Positions 7,902 through 16,718 of a stretch of 64,000 nt of DNA are shown piece after piece. Both the position numbers and the translations under genes were made by a program. The notes under the pieces are model-generated. The model saw only the letters and a list, made by a program, of their open reading frames with translations. It had not been told where the DNA came from and ran no database searches. The stretch is from Streptomyces monomycini (lineage in GTDB: Bacteria; Actinomycetota; Actinomycetes; Streptomycetales; Streptomycetaceae). The DNA is taken from the NCBI RefSeq assembly GCF_022271435.1, contig NZ_JAFIQY010000046.1, positions 1 to 64,000 on the forward strand. The letters run 5' to 3'. How positions within the stretch are numbered: position 1 is the stretch's first letter; the number at the start of each line of letters is the position of its first letter.

Positions 7902-8865
7902 GCCCCCTCCGCCCCCCGCCTCCCCCATCCCCACCATCGACCTCGCCCACTGGCGGACCGGCGACGCGGACACCCGCCGCCGTGTCGCCGAGACCGTCGA
8001 CACCGGGCTGCGCGCCGGCGGCTTCCTCCTCGTCACCGGCCACGGCATCGACCAGGAGCTGCGCGACCGCGTCCGCGCCACCGCCCGTACGTTCTTCGCC
8101 CTGCCCGCCGCGGAGAAGCAGCCGTACGCCACCGAGGTCGGCGGCCGCGGCTGGCTCGGCCCCGGCGCCGAGGCCAACGGCGCCGCCGAAGGCACCGCGA
8201 CCCCGCCGGATCTGAAGGAGTCGCTGTCCTTCGCCTCCGAGGAGCCGTCCGGCGTCCCGGCCGTGGACGCGGAGTGGTTCCTGCCCAACATCTGGCCCCA
8301 CCAGGTCCCCGCCCTCCGCATCGACGTCCAGGACCTCCTGACCGCCCTGCGCGCCCTCTCCGACCTCCTCCTCGAACTCCTCGCCACCGCGCTCGGCGCC
8401 GCCCCCGACCGCTTCACCCGGCACACCACCCACCCCACCTGGGGCTTCAACATCAACTGGTATCCGGGTACGGAGACGGTGGGCGAGGCCCTGCCCGGCC
8501 AGTTCCGCATCGGCCCGCACACCGACTTCGGCACGGTCACGGTCCTGGACCGGCAGTACGGCAAGGGCGGCCTCCAGATCTGGACCGACCCCGCGCACGG
8601 CGGCACCGGCTGGCAGGACGCCCCGTACGTACCGGGCTCCCTCACCGTCAACATCGGCGATCTGATGGCCCACTGGACCGACGGCCGCTGGCGCTCCGGC
8701 CGCCACCGCGTCCTGCCGCCCCCGCCGGACGTCCCCACCGAAGAGCTGATGTCCCTGGTCTACTTCTACGAGTGCGACCCCGGCACCCGCGTCGGCGGCC
8801 TGGCGGACTCGCACACGTACCTCCGCGGACAGCTCGACGCCATCAACGCGCAGGGCATCTCCTGA
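7894..8865 (+). CDS. 2-oxoglutarate/Fe(II) oxygenase of the isopenicillin N synthase family
   Basis: This 323-residue enzyme has an N-terminal DIOX_N region (IPTIDLAHWRTGD) and a C-terminal double-stranded beta-helix. The iron ligands can be read as HTD in IGPHTDFGTVTVLDRQ and the distal His in SGRHRVLPP; the Arg of that segment would bind 2-oxoglutarate. The NWYPG motif before the HxD is typical of this family. The ATG at 7894 overlaps the deaminase stop. The pairing suggests a shared substrate such as a modified base or nucleoside. That is inference; ethylene-forming or amino-acid hydroxylase relatives are also possible. Confidence 0.87.
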   Translation: MSEPPPPPASPIPTIDLAHWRTGDADTRRRVAETVDTGLRAGGFLLVTGHGIDQELRDRVRATARTFFALPAAEKQPYATEVGGRGWLGPGAEANGAAEGTATPPDLKESLSFASEEPSGVPAVDAEWFLPNIWPHQVPALRIDVQDLLTALRALSDLLLELLATALGAAPDRFTRHTTHPTWGFNINWYPGTETVGEALPGQFRIGPHTDFGTVTVLDRQYGKGGLQIWTDPAHGGTGWQDAPYVPGSLTVNIGDLMAHWTDGRWRSGRHRVLPPPPDVPTEELMSLVYFYECDPGTRVGGLADSHTYLRGQLDAINAQGIS

Positions 8866-8929
8866 CGCCCCGGGCCACCGCCCTAATCCGGTGGCCGTCC
8901 GAGCCGCCGCTCGCCCAGACTGACCGCCC

Positions 8930-9550
8930 ATGAACGTCACAGACGCCCAGCTCGGCCGCACCACCGGACACGCCGACCGCCCCGAACCGCTCCGCCGCGT
9001 CCGCGCCCTCCACACCGACACGACCATCACCGTCTACCAGGCGTACAGCCCGGCCCTCGGCCTCCCCGCCGCCCGCGACGGCCGCTTCCCGCCCGCGTGG
9101 AAGCGGGAGCGGATGACGTGGATCAAGCCGTCGTTCCTGTGGATGATGTACCGCTGCGGCTGGGCCACCAAGCCCGGCCAGGAGCGTGTCCTCGCCATCG
9201 AGCTCGACCGCACGGGCTTCGACTGGGCGCTGCGTCACGCCTGTCTGTCCCACTACGACCCCGCCGTCCACCCCGACCGGAACGCCTGGAAGCAGCAGCT
9301 GCGCGACTCCCCCGCCCGTATCCAGTGGGACCCCGAACGCGATCTGCGCCTCCAGGCCCTCCCCCACCGCTCGCTCCAGCTCGGCCTGTCCGGCGAGGCG
9401 TCCCGCCGCTACGCCGACGAGTGGGCCGTCGCCATCCGGGACGTCACCCCGCTCGCCCACGAGATCCACGCCCTGGTCACCCGCGGCGACCTGACCACCG
9501 CCGCCGGCCTGCTCCCCGAGGAGCGCCCCTACTCCCCGGCCGCCGCGTAG
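8930..9550 (+). CDS. DUF4291 family protein
   Basis: The 206-residue product matches the pattern of DUF4291 proteins: an ITVYQAY start, the block RMTWIKPSFLWMMYRCGWA, and the Q-W-D-PERD and RSLQLGL segments near the C terminus. It is soluble, with no signal or membrane segment. The family has no established activity. The first ATG at 8930 is used; there is no obvious Shine-Dalgarno sequence, and upstream agactgaccgccc gives little help. Its 3' end overlaps the convergent SRPBCC gene by 22 bases. Confidence 0.85.
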   Translation: MNVTDAQLGRTTGHADRPEPLRRVRALHTDTTITVYQAYSPALGLPAARDGRFPPAWKRERMTWIKPSFLWMMYRCGWATKPGQERVLAIELDRTGFDWALRHACLSHYDPAVHPDRNAWKQQLRDSPARIQWDPERDLRLQALPHRSLQLGLSGEASRRYADEWAVAIRDVTPLAHEIHALVTRGDLTTAAGLLPEERPYSPAAA

Positions 9551-10062
9551 TCCGCGCGCAGCTCCCGCCACCGGTCGAGGTTCCAGGTGGACCAGTCCTT
9601 GGGGCGACCGGCGAGGGCGTCGGTCAGGAATTCGAAGTGGTGGTGCCAGCCGGCGAGGCAGTCCAGACGGAAGGCGGCCGGACCGGTGCACTCGTTGGTG
9701 AAGCACAGCAGCGTGCCGGATGCGCCGGGCCCGTCCCAGGGCCGGAGATCGAAGCGGATCCGACCGTGGACATCGACGGTGTACTCGGCCAGCCGGGTCG
9801 GCCCCCAGCCCGTCACCTGCCCGGGGGCCACCGTCGCGACACCGTGCTCGTCGGTGTTCTGCCAGCGCAGCGTGATCGCCCCACCCTCGCGCCGCACGAA
9901 CGGATCGGCGGCCGCGAGCCACCCCGGCAGCCCTTCCTGGGTGGCCACCGCACCCCAGACCCGCTCCACAGGCTGGGGAAAGCTCAGCTCGTAGCGGAGG
10001 GTGTGGGTGTCGTCGGCGGACACGGCGGTGCCGTACGGAACGGGGCTCTCAAGACGATCCAT
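9529..10062 (-). CDS. SRPBCC/AHSA1-like domain protein
   Basis: This 177-residue protein has a START/SRPBCC helix-grip fold. It has the opening strand TLRYELSFPQPVERVWGAVATQEGLPGWLAAADPF, middle strands ending in VTGWGPTRLAEYTVD, and the C-terminal helix RLDCLAGWHHHFEFLTDALAG. Such domains bind hydrophobic ligands or act as chaperone co-factors. The ligand is unknown. It follows ccsB on the same strand after a 54-base gap, so it may be read through from the cytochrome c operon, but no functional link is known. Confidence 0.84.
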   Translation of the reverse strand: MDRLESPVPYGTAVSADDTHTLRYELSFPQPVERVWGAVATQEGLPGWLAAADPFVRREGGAITLRWQNTDEHGVATVAPGQVTGWGPTRLAEYTVDVHGRIRFDLRPWDGPGASGTLLCFTNECTGPAAFRLDCLAGWHHHFEFLTDALAGRPKDWSTWNLDRWRELRADYAAAGE

Positions 10063-10116
10063 GAGGCCACCGTCGCGTACGGCACGGGTTCTCGCCGGGG
10101 GACTGCTCCGACCGGG

Positions 10117-11208
10117 TCAGACCCCCGAGTAGGAGTGCAGCCCCGAGAAGAAGTAGTTCACCACGTAGTAGTTGAAGATGTACGTCAGGAAGGCGAACAG
10201 GCCCAGGTAGGCGGCCTTGCGGCCCTTCCAGCCGGCGGTGGCGCGGGCGTGGAGGTAGGCGGCGTAGGCGACCCAGGTGACGAAGGACCAGATCTCCTTG
10301 GAGTCCCAGCCCCAGTAGCGGCCCCAGGCCTCGCCGGCCCAGATCGCGCCCGCGATGATCGTGAAGGTCCACAGGGGGAAGATCGTGGCGTTCACCCGGT
10401 AGGAGAACTTGTCCAGGCTGGACGCGGCGGGCAGCCGCTCCATCACGGAGGTGGCGAAGGCGCCGGGCTGCTTGCCGGACGGGTCGGCCAGCTTGCTCTC
10501 GTAGCGGTCGCGGAAGAGGTAGAGCAGCGTGGAGACGGCACCGAGGTAGAGGAAGGCGCCGGAGATGATCGCGCAGCTGACGTGGATCCACAGCCAGTAC
10601 GAGTGCAGGGCCGGGACCAGCTGGGAGCTGTCGGTGTAGAGCCAGGTGACGGCCACGCCCAGGTTCAGCAGGACGGTGGCGGTCAGCAGCAGGCCGATCC
10701 AGCGGACGTTCTTCTTCAGGGCGAGGAGGACGAGGTACGCGGCGACCGCGACCATGCCGAAGGTCGTGGAGAACTCGTACATGTTGCCCCAGGGGGCACG
10801 CTGCACGGACAGGCCGCGGGTGAGGACGCCGCCGAGGTGGATCAGGAACGCGAGGGTGGTCAGCGAGATGGCGATCCGGCCGTACAGGTCGCCCTTCTCG
10901 GTGCCGCCCGCGGCGCCCGGGCCGTCCGGGACGTCCCGGCTGCCGTTCGTCGCACGGGTGACGACCTTGGGGCGCTCCAGTACGGCGGTGCCGCCGCCCC
11001 GCTCCGCCGTGCGGGCCGACGCCTTGGCGGGGGCGGGCACCGTGGCGGTCAGGGCCGCCGCCGTGCGGCCGACCTTGCTGCGGCTGCCGAAGGCCCACTC
11101 GGCGAGGTGCGCGAGGAAGGCGAGGGTGTAGACGGCCATGGCCGAGTAGATCAGCACGTTGCTGATACTGGCCAGGTTCTCGTTGGTGGCTGCGGCAGCG
11201 AGGTTCAC
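10117..11208 (-). CDS. ccsB: System II cytochrome c biogenesis protein CcsB/ResC
   Basis: This 363-residue polytopic membrane protein carries the tryptophan-rich WWD-type heme-handling motif (WGRYWGWDSKEIWSFVTW) near the C terminus. Flanking His residues lie in the transmembrane segments. With ResB it forms the System II synthase, which exports heme and attaches it to apocytochrome c outside the membrane. It begins with a GTG at 11208 that overlaps the resB stop (GTGA), so translation is coupled. Residues about 40-100 are an Ala/Thr/Arg-rich cytosolic insert between the first two helices. It is last in the resA-ccdA-resB-ccsB operon. Confidence 0.94.
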   Translation of the reverse strand: MNLAAAATNENLASISNVLIYSAMAVYTLAFLAHLAEWAFGSRSKVGRTAAALTATVPAPAKASARTAERGGGTAVLERPKVVTRATNGSRDVPDGPGAAGGTEKGDLYGRIAISLTTLAFLIHLGGVLTRGLSVQRAPWGNMYEFSTTFGMVAVAAYLVLLALKKNVRWIGLLLTATVLLNLGVAVTWLYTDSSQLVPALHSYWLWIHVSCAIISGAFLYLGAVSTLLYLFRDRYESKLADPSGKQPGAFATSVMERLPAASSLDKFSYRVNATIFPLWTFTIIAGAIWAGEAWGRYWGWDSKEIWSFVTWVAYAAYLHARATAGWKGRKAAYLGLFAFLTYIFNYYVVNYFFSGLHSYSGV

Positions 11209-12947
11209 GCGCGCGCTCCTTCGGAGGGATCAGCAGGATCGGCGGAGTCGGAGGGCTTCGCCGCGTTCTCGGGCTCGGTGGGGGTGGGGGTGGGAGCAGG
11301 CTCCGAGGCCTGCGGCGCGTCCGGGCCCAGGGCTTCCGCCAGGTCCGCCAGTTCCTCCGGCAGGCGGGCGGACTCGCTGCGTCCCAGGCCCGCCATCTCG
11401 ACGACGGTCACGCCGTCGGCGCCCGGCACGGCCCGTACCCACACCCGGCGGCGCTGGATGAACAGCGAGCCGGCCAGGCCGAGCAGCACGGCGATCGCGC
11501 CGATCAGCGCGAGGCCGTTGCCGGGCTGGTGGGAGACCTGGAAGGTGGCCCACTGCTTGACGCCGACGAACTTGATGCTGCCGTCGCCGCCGGGCAGCTT
11601 CATCGTCTCGCCGGGCTGCATCATCTGGGCGACGGCGCGGCCGTCCTGCTTGTACTGCTTGAGGTTCTTCTTCTCCAGCTGGTACACGCTCTGCGGCAGC
11701 CCGGAGTCCACGCCGAGGTCACCGTGGTACGCGGTCAGCGTCAGCCGCGGGTTGTCCAGCGCGGGGAACGTGGAGAACATCGAGCCCGAGCCCTTGCCGC
11801 CGTACGTCGGCACGAAGAAGCCCGAGAAGCCGAGCTGGTTGCGCTTGCCGTCCGGGGTGAGCGCGTTGGGCACCTTGACCACACCGGTGGAGGTGTAGTT
11901 CTGCATGTCCTGCGGCAGGAACGGCACCGCGCCGCTGTAGACCTTCTTGCCGCGGCCGTCGGTGACCTCGACGACCGGCGCGTAGCCGTGCGAGAGCAGG
12001 AAGATCTTGGAGTCGGCGATCTCCAGCGGGTGGTTGACCTCGATCTTGCCCTGGTGCTCCTGGCCGTCGGCGCCCCGGAAGTACGAGATGTTGGCGCGGA
12101 ACTCGCGCGGGGTGCCCTTCTGGGGGCCGGTGCGCTCGTAGGACGCGTCGAAGCTCTTGAGGGTGAAGCCGAAGGGTTCGAGATCGTCGGTGTCGTAGAA
12201 GGCGCCCGACTTGAAGTTGTCGTACTGGGTGAGGCTGTTGGCGAAGCCGTCGCCCTCGGTGATCAGCTTGCCGCCCTCGGACTTCCACAGGCTGCCGACG
12301 GCGACCGCCACCAGGATCACGATCAGCGAGATGTGGAAGACGAGGTTGCCGGCCTCGCGCAGGTAGCCCTTCTCGGCGGCGACCGCGTCACCGACCGTGT
12401 GGGCGCGGAAGCGGCGCTTCTTCAGCATCCGCTGCGCGGCGCCGAGCACCTCCTCGGGCGCCCGGTCCGTACGCCACGTGGTGTACGCGGGCAGCCGGGT
12501 CAGCCGGCGGGGGGCGCCCGGCGGGCGGCTGCGCAGCTGGCCGACGAACTGCCACGTACGCGGCACGATGCAGCCGATCAGCGAGATGAACAGCAGCAGG
12601 TAGATCGCGGAGAACCACACCGAGCTGTAGACGTGGAACAGGCCCAGCTTGTCGTAGAGCGGCGCCAGCGTGGTGTGGTCGGCCCGGAACTGCTCGACCT
12701 TGGTCGGGTCGATGCTGGTCTGCGGGACCAGCGAGCCGGGAATGGCCCCCAGGGAGAGCAGGAACAGCAGGATTAGCGCGACCCGCATGGAGGTCAGCTG
12801 CCGCCAGAACCACCGGGCCCAGCCGATCGGCCCGAGGGACGGCAGGGAGACGGAGGTCTCCTCCTCGGGCGCGGTGGACAGCTGCGAGCCCGCGGCGCCG
12901 ACATCGGCGTCGTCGGCGTCGCGGGCGGCGTCGGTCTTGGTGGTCAT
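11205..12947 (-). CDS. resB: System II cytochrome c biogenesis protein ResB
   Basis: This 580-residue ResB family protein has an N-terminal acidic stretch, then transmembrane segments (MRVALILLFLLSLGAIPGS, VWFSAIYLLLFISLIGCI, LVFHISLIVILVAVAVGSLW). A large extracytoplasmic domain follows, and a last helix (LALIGAIAVLLGLAGSLFI) precedes a cytosolic tail. It partners CcsB in holding and ligating heme to apocytochrome. The C-terminal tail of about 80 residues is rich in Pro, Thr, Glu and Ala. It starts at ATG 12947, three bases beyond the ccdA stop, and overlaps ccsB by four bases. Confidence 0.95.
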   Translation of the reverse strand: MTTKTDAARDADDADVGAAGSQLSTAPEEETSVSLPSLGPIGWARWFWRQLTSMRVALILLFLLSLGAIPGSLVPQTSIDPTKVEQFRADHTTLAPLYDKLGLFHVYSSVWFSAIYLLLFISLIGCIVPRTWQFVGQLRSRPPGAPRRLTRLPAYTTWRTDRAPEEVLGAAQRMLKKRRFRAHTVGDAVAAEKGYLREAGNLVFHISLIVILVAVAVGSLWKSEGGKLITEGDGFANSLTQYDNFKSGAFYDTDDLEPFGFTLKSFDASYERTGPQKGTPREFRANISYFRGADGQEHQGKIEVNHPLEIADSKIFLLSHGYAPVVEVTDGRGKKVYSGAVPFLPQDMQNYTSTGVVKVPNALTPDGKRNQLGFSGFFVPTYGGKGSGSMFSTFPALDNPRLTLTAYHGDLGVDSGLPQSVYQLEKKNLKQYKQDGRAVAQMMQPGETMKLPGGDGSIKFVGVKQWATFQVSHQPGNGLALIGAIAVLLGLAGSLFIQRRRVWVRAVPGADGVTVVEMAGLGRSESARLPEELADLAEALGPDAPQASEPAPTPTPTEPENAAKPSDSADPADPSEGARA

Positions 12948-12950
12948 CGA

Positions 12951-13712
12951 TCAGATCCCTGGGGTGAAGCTGTTGGTCCAGCTCTGCAGGCCGGACATCA
13001 GATCGGCCCACGCGCCGGTGAGGAGCAGGACGCCGAGCACGACCATCATGCCGCCGCCCAGCCGCATCACCCACACGTAGTGGCGCTTGACCCAGCCGAA
13101 GGCGCCGAGCACCTTGCGGAAGGCCAGGGCGACGGCGATGAAGGGCAGGCCCAGTCCCAGACAGTAGGCCACGGTCAGCAGGGCGCCGCGCCCGGCACTG
13201 GCCTGGTCGATGGCGAGCGAGCTGACCGCGGTGAGGGTCGGGCCCAGGCACGGCGTCCAGCCGACGCCGAAGAGCACACCGAGCACCGGCGCGCCGGCCA
13301 GGCCCATGGCGGGCTTCTTGTGGAAGCGCAGCTCGCGCTGGCCGAAGTTCTTCAGAATGCCGGCGAAGGCCAGGCCGAGCAGGATCAGCAGGACGCCGAG
13401 AACCTTGTTGAGCACGTCCTGGTGTTCCTGGAGCACGCTGCCGAAGAACCCGAAGAGCGCGCCGGTGGAGACGAAGACGGCGGTGAAGCCGAGGATGAAG
13501 AGGGAGGCGCCGGCGAGCATCCGGCCGCGCTTGGCGTCGGCGAGGTCCGTACCGGTCACGCCGGTGACGTAGGACATGTAGCCGGGTACGAGCGGCAGCA
13601 CGCAGGGCGAGAAGAAGGAGACCAGTCCGCCGAGGAGGGCGACGGGCACGGCGAGCAGCAGCGCGCCCGAGGTGATGGTGTCGGCGGGGCCGGAGGCGGC
13701 GAGGGTGATCAC
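12951..13712 (-). CDS. ccdA: Thiol-disulfide transporter CcdA
   Basis: This 253-residue member of the DsbD transmembrane family has six hydrophobic helices. Paired cysteines appear in FFSPCVLPLVPGYMSYVTG and GVGWTPCLGPTLTA, the two halves of the internal repeat. It carries electrons from cytosolic thioredoxin across the membrane to ResA, which reduces the apocytochrome CxxCH thiols. GTG 13712 is the start, 4 bases after the resA stop. Length and cysteine placement are normal. Confidence 0.95.
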   Translation of the reverse strand: MITLAASGPADTITSGALLLAVPVALLGGLVSFFSPCVLPLVPGYMSYVTGVTGTDLADAKRGRMLAGASLFILGFTAVFVSTGALFGFFGSVLQEHQDVLNKVLGVLLILLGLAFAGILKNFGQRELRFHKKPAMGLAGAPVLGVLFGVGWTPCLGPTLTAVSSLAIDQASAGRGALLTVAYCLGLGLPFIAVALAFRKVLGAFGWVKRHYVWVMRLGGGMMVVLGVLLLTGAWADLMSGLQSWTNSFTPGI

Positions 13713-13716
13713 GTGA

Positions 13717-14331
13717 TCACTTCTCGTCGATCAGGGGCTGCAGCATCGTGCGCAGCTCGTCCTCGCTGAGCGGGCCGATGGACCGCGCGGCGATCTTCCC
13801 CTGCCGGTCGACGGCGATGGTGGACGGGATGGCCTGCGGGTTGAGACTGCCCTTGGGGAAGCGCAGCATCAGCTTGCCGGTCGGGTCGAACAGGCTCGGG
13901 TACGGCACCTTGTGCTGTTCCTCGAAGCTGACCGCCTGGGACTTCTGCGAGTCGCGGGTGTTGATGCCGACGAACTGGACGCCCTTGGCCTTGGTCTCGT
14001 TCGCGACCTTGGCGAAGTTGGGGGCCTCGGCGATGCAGGGGGCGCACCACGATCCCCAGACGTTGAGGACGACGACCTTGCCCTTGTAGTCCGCGATGTC
14101 CAGCTTCTCGCTCTGGGTGGTTTCGCCGGAGATGTCGGGGACGGGCTTACGGTCCGCCTTGGCGACCCGCTCGACGCCGTCCTTGCCCTCGACGAACTGG
14201 GTCTGTTCGGAACCGCCCGAGGTGCCCTCGCCGCAGGCGCTCAGCGTCAGCGCGGCGAGCGCGGCTCCCGCGGCGAACAGCGCGGTGCGGCGCTGACTGG
14301 CGAGTCGTCGGGGGACGCGGCAGGCACTCAT
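13717..14331 (-). CDS. resA: Membrane-tethered thioredoxin ResA/TlpA
   Basis: This is a 204-residue lipoprotein. A positively charged start and hydrophobic segment end in the lipobox LSAC at about residue 33. The mature part is a TlpA/AhpC-type thioredoxin fold with the active site GSWCAPCIAEAPNF (C-x-x-C). Anchored outside the membrane, it keeps apocytochrome c thiols reduced for heme attachment, fed by CcdA. It is the first gene of the operon. The upstream gap holds a 26-base tandem repeat rather than a recognisable operator. Confidence 0.94.
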   Translation of the reverse strand: MSACRVPRRLASQRRTALFAAGAALAALTLSACGEGTSGGSEQTQFVEGKDGVERVAKADRKPVPDISGETTQSEKLDIADYKGKVVVLNVWGSWCAPCIAEAPNFAKVANETKAKGVQFVGINTRDSQKSQAVSFEEQHKVPYPSLFDPTGKLMLRFPKGSLNPQAIPSTIAVDRQGKIAARSIGPLSEDELRTMLQPLIDEK

Positions 14332-14461
14332 GTGAAAAGTTTCGCATGGGGCCGTGGCGGATCTTCCGCACCCCCCTCGCCGGGGCCGTACCGGTCATGT
14401 CGGGGCACGTCAGGCGGGTTGCGGGGGCGTCGCGAGCCGTGTCGGCCCGCTCGTACCTGTT

Positions 14462-14560
14462 GGCAGGTACGGACCAGGAGCCGCGGGGCGGGTACGGACC
14501 GGGAAGCACGTGGGCGGGTACGGACCGGGAGGCACGTGGGCGGGTACGGACCCGGGCGCG
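14462..14560. repeat. 26-base tandem repeat upstream of resA
   Basis: The unit gggcgggtacggaccgggaa followed by gcacgt occurs at 14486-14511 and 14512-14537 with one difference. A partial copy lies at 14538-14560 and a diverged copy at 14462-14485. It lies in the 254-base gap between the deacetylase stop and the resA start. No gene is supported in this gap. The repeat could be a protein-binding array or plain slippage sequence. Confidence 0.75.
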
Positions 14561-14585
14561 CGGCCCCGGCCCGTACCCCCGCGCC

Positions 14586-15809
14586 TCAGGCGCCCGAGAG
14601 GAACGTCTTCCAGCCGCCCGTCGGCTTCCGGCCGACCGGCAGGCCCTGGAGCTTGGTGACGACCTTCGGGTCCTGCGCGTCCAGCCAGTCGGTGAACTGC
14701 CGGAAGGAGACCAGGCGCACGTCCTTGCGCTTCTCGTCGGCGATGTGCTTCAGCGCTTCCTCGACGGCGTCCATGTAGAGGCCGCCGTTCCACTGCTCGA
14801 AGTGGTTGCCGACGAACAGGGGGGCGCGGTTGGTCTCGTAGGCCCGCTCGAAGCCCTTGATGTAGGCGCCGGTGGCTTCCTTGCGCCAGCCCGGGTAGTT
14901 GGCGGGCGGGCCCTTGGTGGAGTTCTTCGACTGGTTCGCGAGGATGTTGTAGTCCATGGAGAGGACCTCGAACCGGTGTCCGGGGAAAGGTATCTGCTGG
15001 AGCGGGAAGTCCCAGATGCCCATCTTCTTCTTGGGCCACATCTGCAGGCCGCCCGGCGAGCTGGCGTCGTAGCGCCAGCCCAGCTTCTTGGCGGTGGGCA
15101 GCAGATTGTCCTGGCCGAGCAGACACGGCGTACGGCCGCCGATCAGTTCCTTCTTGTAGTCGAAGGGCAGCGGCTCAAGGTCGGTGAAACCGGTGTTGGT
15201 CCGCCATTTGGTGACGAAGTCCATGGCCTGGTCGATCTCGGACTGCCACTGGGCGGGGGTCCAGTGCTTGACCGAGGTACGGGCCTCACCGCAGAAGTGC
15301 CCGTTGAAGTGGGTGCCGATCTCGTGGCCCTCCAGCCACGCCTCGCGCACGTTCTGCAGGGTCGCCTTGATGTGCTCGTCGGAAAGATAGCCGATGTCCG
15401 AGGCGCCGACCTTGTTGTTCGGCGGGCGGTAGAGGTGCTTCTTCGACTCCGGGAGGCAGTAGAGCCCGGAGAGGAAGAAGGTCATGGCCGCGTTGTGGTC
15501 CTTGGCCAGCTTGCGGAAGCGCGGGAAGAGGCCGTTGCCGACCTCGCCCGCGCCGTCCCACGAGAAGATCACGAATTGCGGCGGGGTCTCGCCGGGCTCC
15601 AGCCGGCGGGGCTTCTCCGGCTGGTGGGGCTGCGGACCCGCGTCGGCCGTCGAGCCGTCGCCGATCGGCTTGGCCTTGGCCTGTACGGCGTTCTTGTCCT
15701 CGCCGGAGGCGGACCCGGAACCGGAGCCGGTGGAGCAGCCCGCGACGCCGAGCGCCGCGGCCGCACCCACTCCCATGCCCAGCACGTTCCGCCGACTGAT
15801 CGCGCGCAT
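14586..15809 (-). CDS. Secreted NodB-like polysaccharide deacetylase lipoprotein
   Basis: This 407-residue exported protein starts MRAISRRNVLGMG, a twin-arginine-like signal (SRRNVLG). A lipobox VAGC follows at about residue 25 and then a Gly/Ser linker. The catalytic domain has a NodB-like layout: FSWDGAGEVGNG carries the Asp of motif 1, and EIGTHFNGHF carries the H-x3-H metal pair of motif 2. It probably removes acetyl groups from a cell-wall or extracellular glycan; the polymer is unknown. I chose the ATG at 15809 because upstream codons do not fit a signal peptide. It stands alone on this strand. Confidence 0.82.
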   Translation of the reverse strand: MRAISRRNVLGMGVGAAAALGVAGCSTGSGSGSASGEDKNAVQAKAKPIGDGSTADAGPQPHQPEKPRRLEPGETPPQFVIFSWDGAGEVGNGLFPRFRKLAKDHNAAMTFFLSGLYCLPESKKHLYRPPNNKVGASDIGYLSDEHIKATLQNVREAWLEGHEIGTHFNGHFCGEARTSVKHWTPAQWQSEIDQAMDFVTKWRTNTGFTDLEPLPFDYKKELIGGRTPCLLGQDNLLPTAKKLGWRYDASSPGGLQMWPKKKMGIWDFPLQQIPFPGHRFEVLSMDYNILANQSKNSTKGPPANYPGWRKEATGAYIKGFERAYETNRAPLFVGNHFEQWNGGLYMDAVEEALKHIADEKRKDVRLVSFRQFTDWLDAQDPKVVTKLQGLPVGRKPTGGWKTFLSGA

Positions 15810-15995
15810 AGCGTCGTCCCCATCCGTACTCGTCACACTCAATATCCGTATAAACGGACATCGAGTAAGAGGCATTGTCGAACACGGAGGTTCCGGGCTA
15901 TTGGCGCGAATTTATTATTTTGCTTGTAGATGACCTCACGTCACACCGGCCTCTTGCATCCCTCACATCACACGATGCGAAAACCCGGCCGGAGG

Positions 15996-16718
15996 TTACG
16001 CTCCGAAGGCCTTGGATTTCCCGGCCTGCGGCTTGGCACCCGCCCGCAGGTGCGCCGGCACCAGATCGATCGCCGGCTCGCTGTAGCCCACCGAAATGAT
16101 CTTGTCGCCACGGAAGGTGAAGGAGGTCAGCGAGGCGAGCGTGCACTGCCGCTTGCGCGGGTCGTGCCACAGCCGCCGCCGCTCGGCGAAGCTGCGCACG
16201 ATCCAGATCGGCAGCTGGTGGCTGACCGCCACCGCCTCGTGCCCGCGGGCCGCGTCGCGCGCCGCGCCGAGCGCCCCCATCATCCGTACGACCTGCTCCA
16301 GGTACGGCTCGCCCCACGACGGGCGGAACGGGTTGGTCAGGTACTTCCAGTTGCCGGGCTTCTTCAGCGCGCCGTCGCCGACCCCGAAGGTCTTGCCCTC
16401 GAAGACGTTGGCCGCCTCTATCAGCCGCTCGTCGGTGGCCAGGTCCAGGCCGTGCGCCTTGGCGACCGGCGCCGCGGTCTCCTGCGCGCGCTCCAGCGGG
16501 GACGCCACGACGTGCGTGATGTCCCGCCCCGCCAGATGCTCGGCCACCCGGTCGGCCATGGTCCGGCCCAGCTCGGAGAGGTGGTAGCCGGGCCGCCGCC
16601 CGTACAGCACGCCCTCCGGGTTGTGCACCTCGCCGTGCCGCATCAGATGTACGACGGTGATGTCTTCGCTGCTCATGTCACCCATCTTCCGGTCCGCTCC
16701 GCCGTCCGCCGCGCTCAC
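15996..16718 (-). CDS. Histidine phosphatase (phosphoglycerate mutase-like)
   Basis: This 240-residue protein of the histidine phosphatase superfamily has the RHG catalytic motif near the N terminus (VVHLMRHGEVHNPEG), SPLERAQET, and the second catalytic His in VAVSHQLPIWIVRS. It should hydrolyse a phosphomonoester; the substrate is unknown. A GTG at 16718 overlaps the hemL stop as GTGA, so coupling to hemL is likely. ATG codons at 16685 and 16676 would give shorter forms that still contain the whole domain. It sits next to hemL in other Streptomyces as far as I recall. Confidence 0.87.
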   Translation of the reverse strand: MSAADGGADRKMGDMSSEDITVVHLMRHGEVHNPEGVLYGRRPGYHLSELGRTMADRVAEHLAGRDITHVVASPLERAQETAAPVAKAHGLDLATDERLIEAANVFEGKTFGVGDGALKKPGNWKYLTNPFRPSWGEPYLEQVVRMMGALGAARDAARGHEAVAVSHQLPIWIVRSFAERRRLWHDPRKRQCTLASLTSFTFRGDKIISVGYSEPAIDLVPAHLRAGAKPQAGKSKAFGA

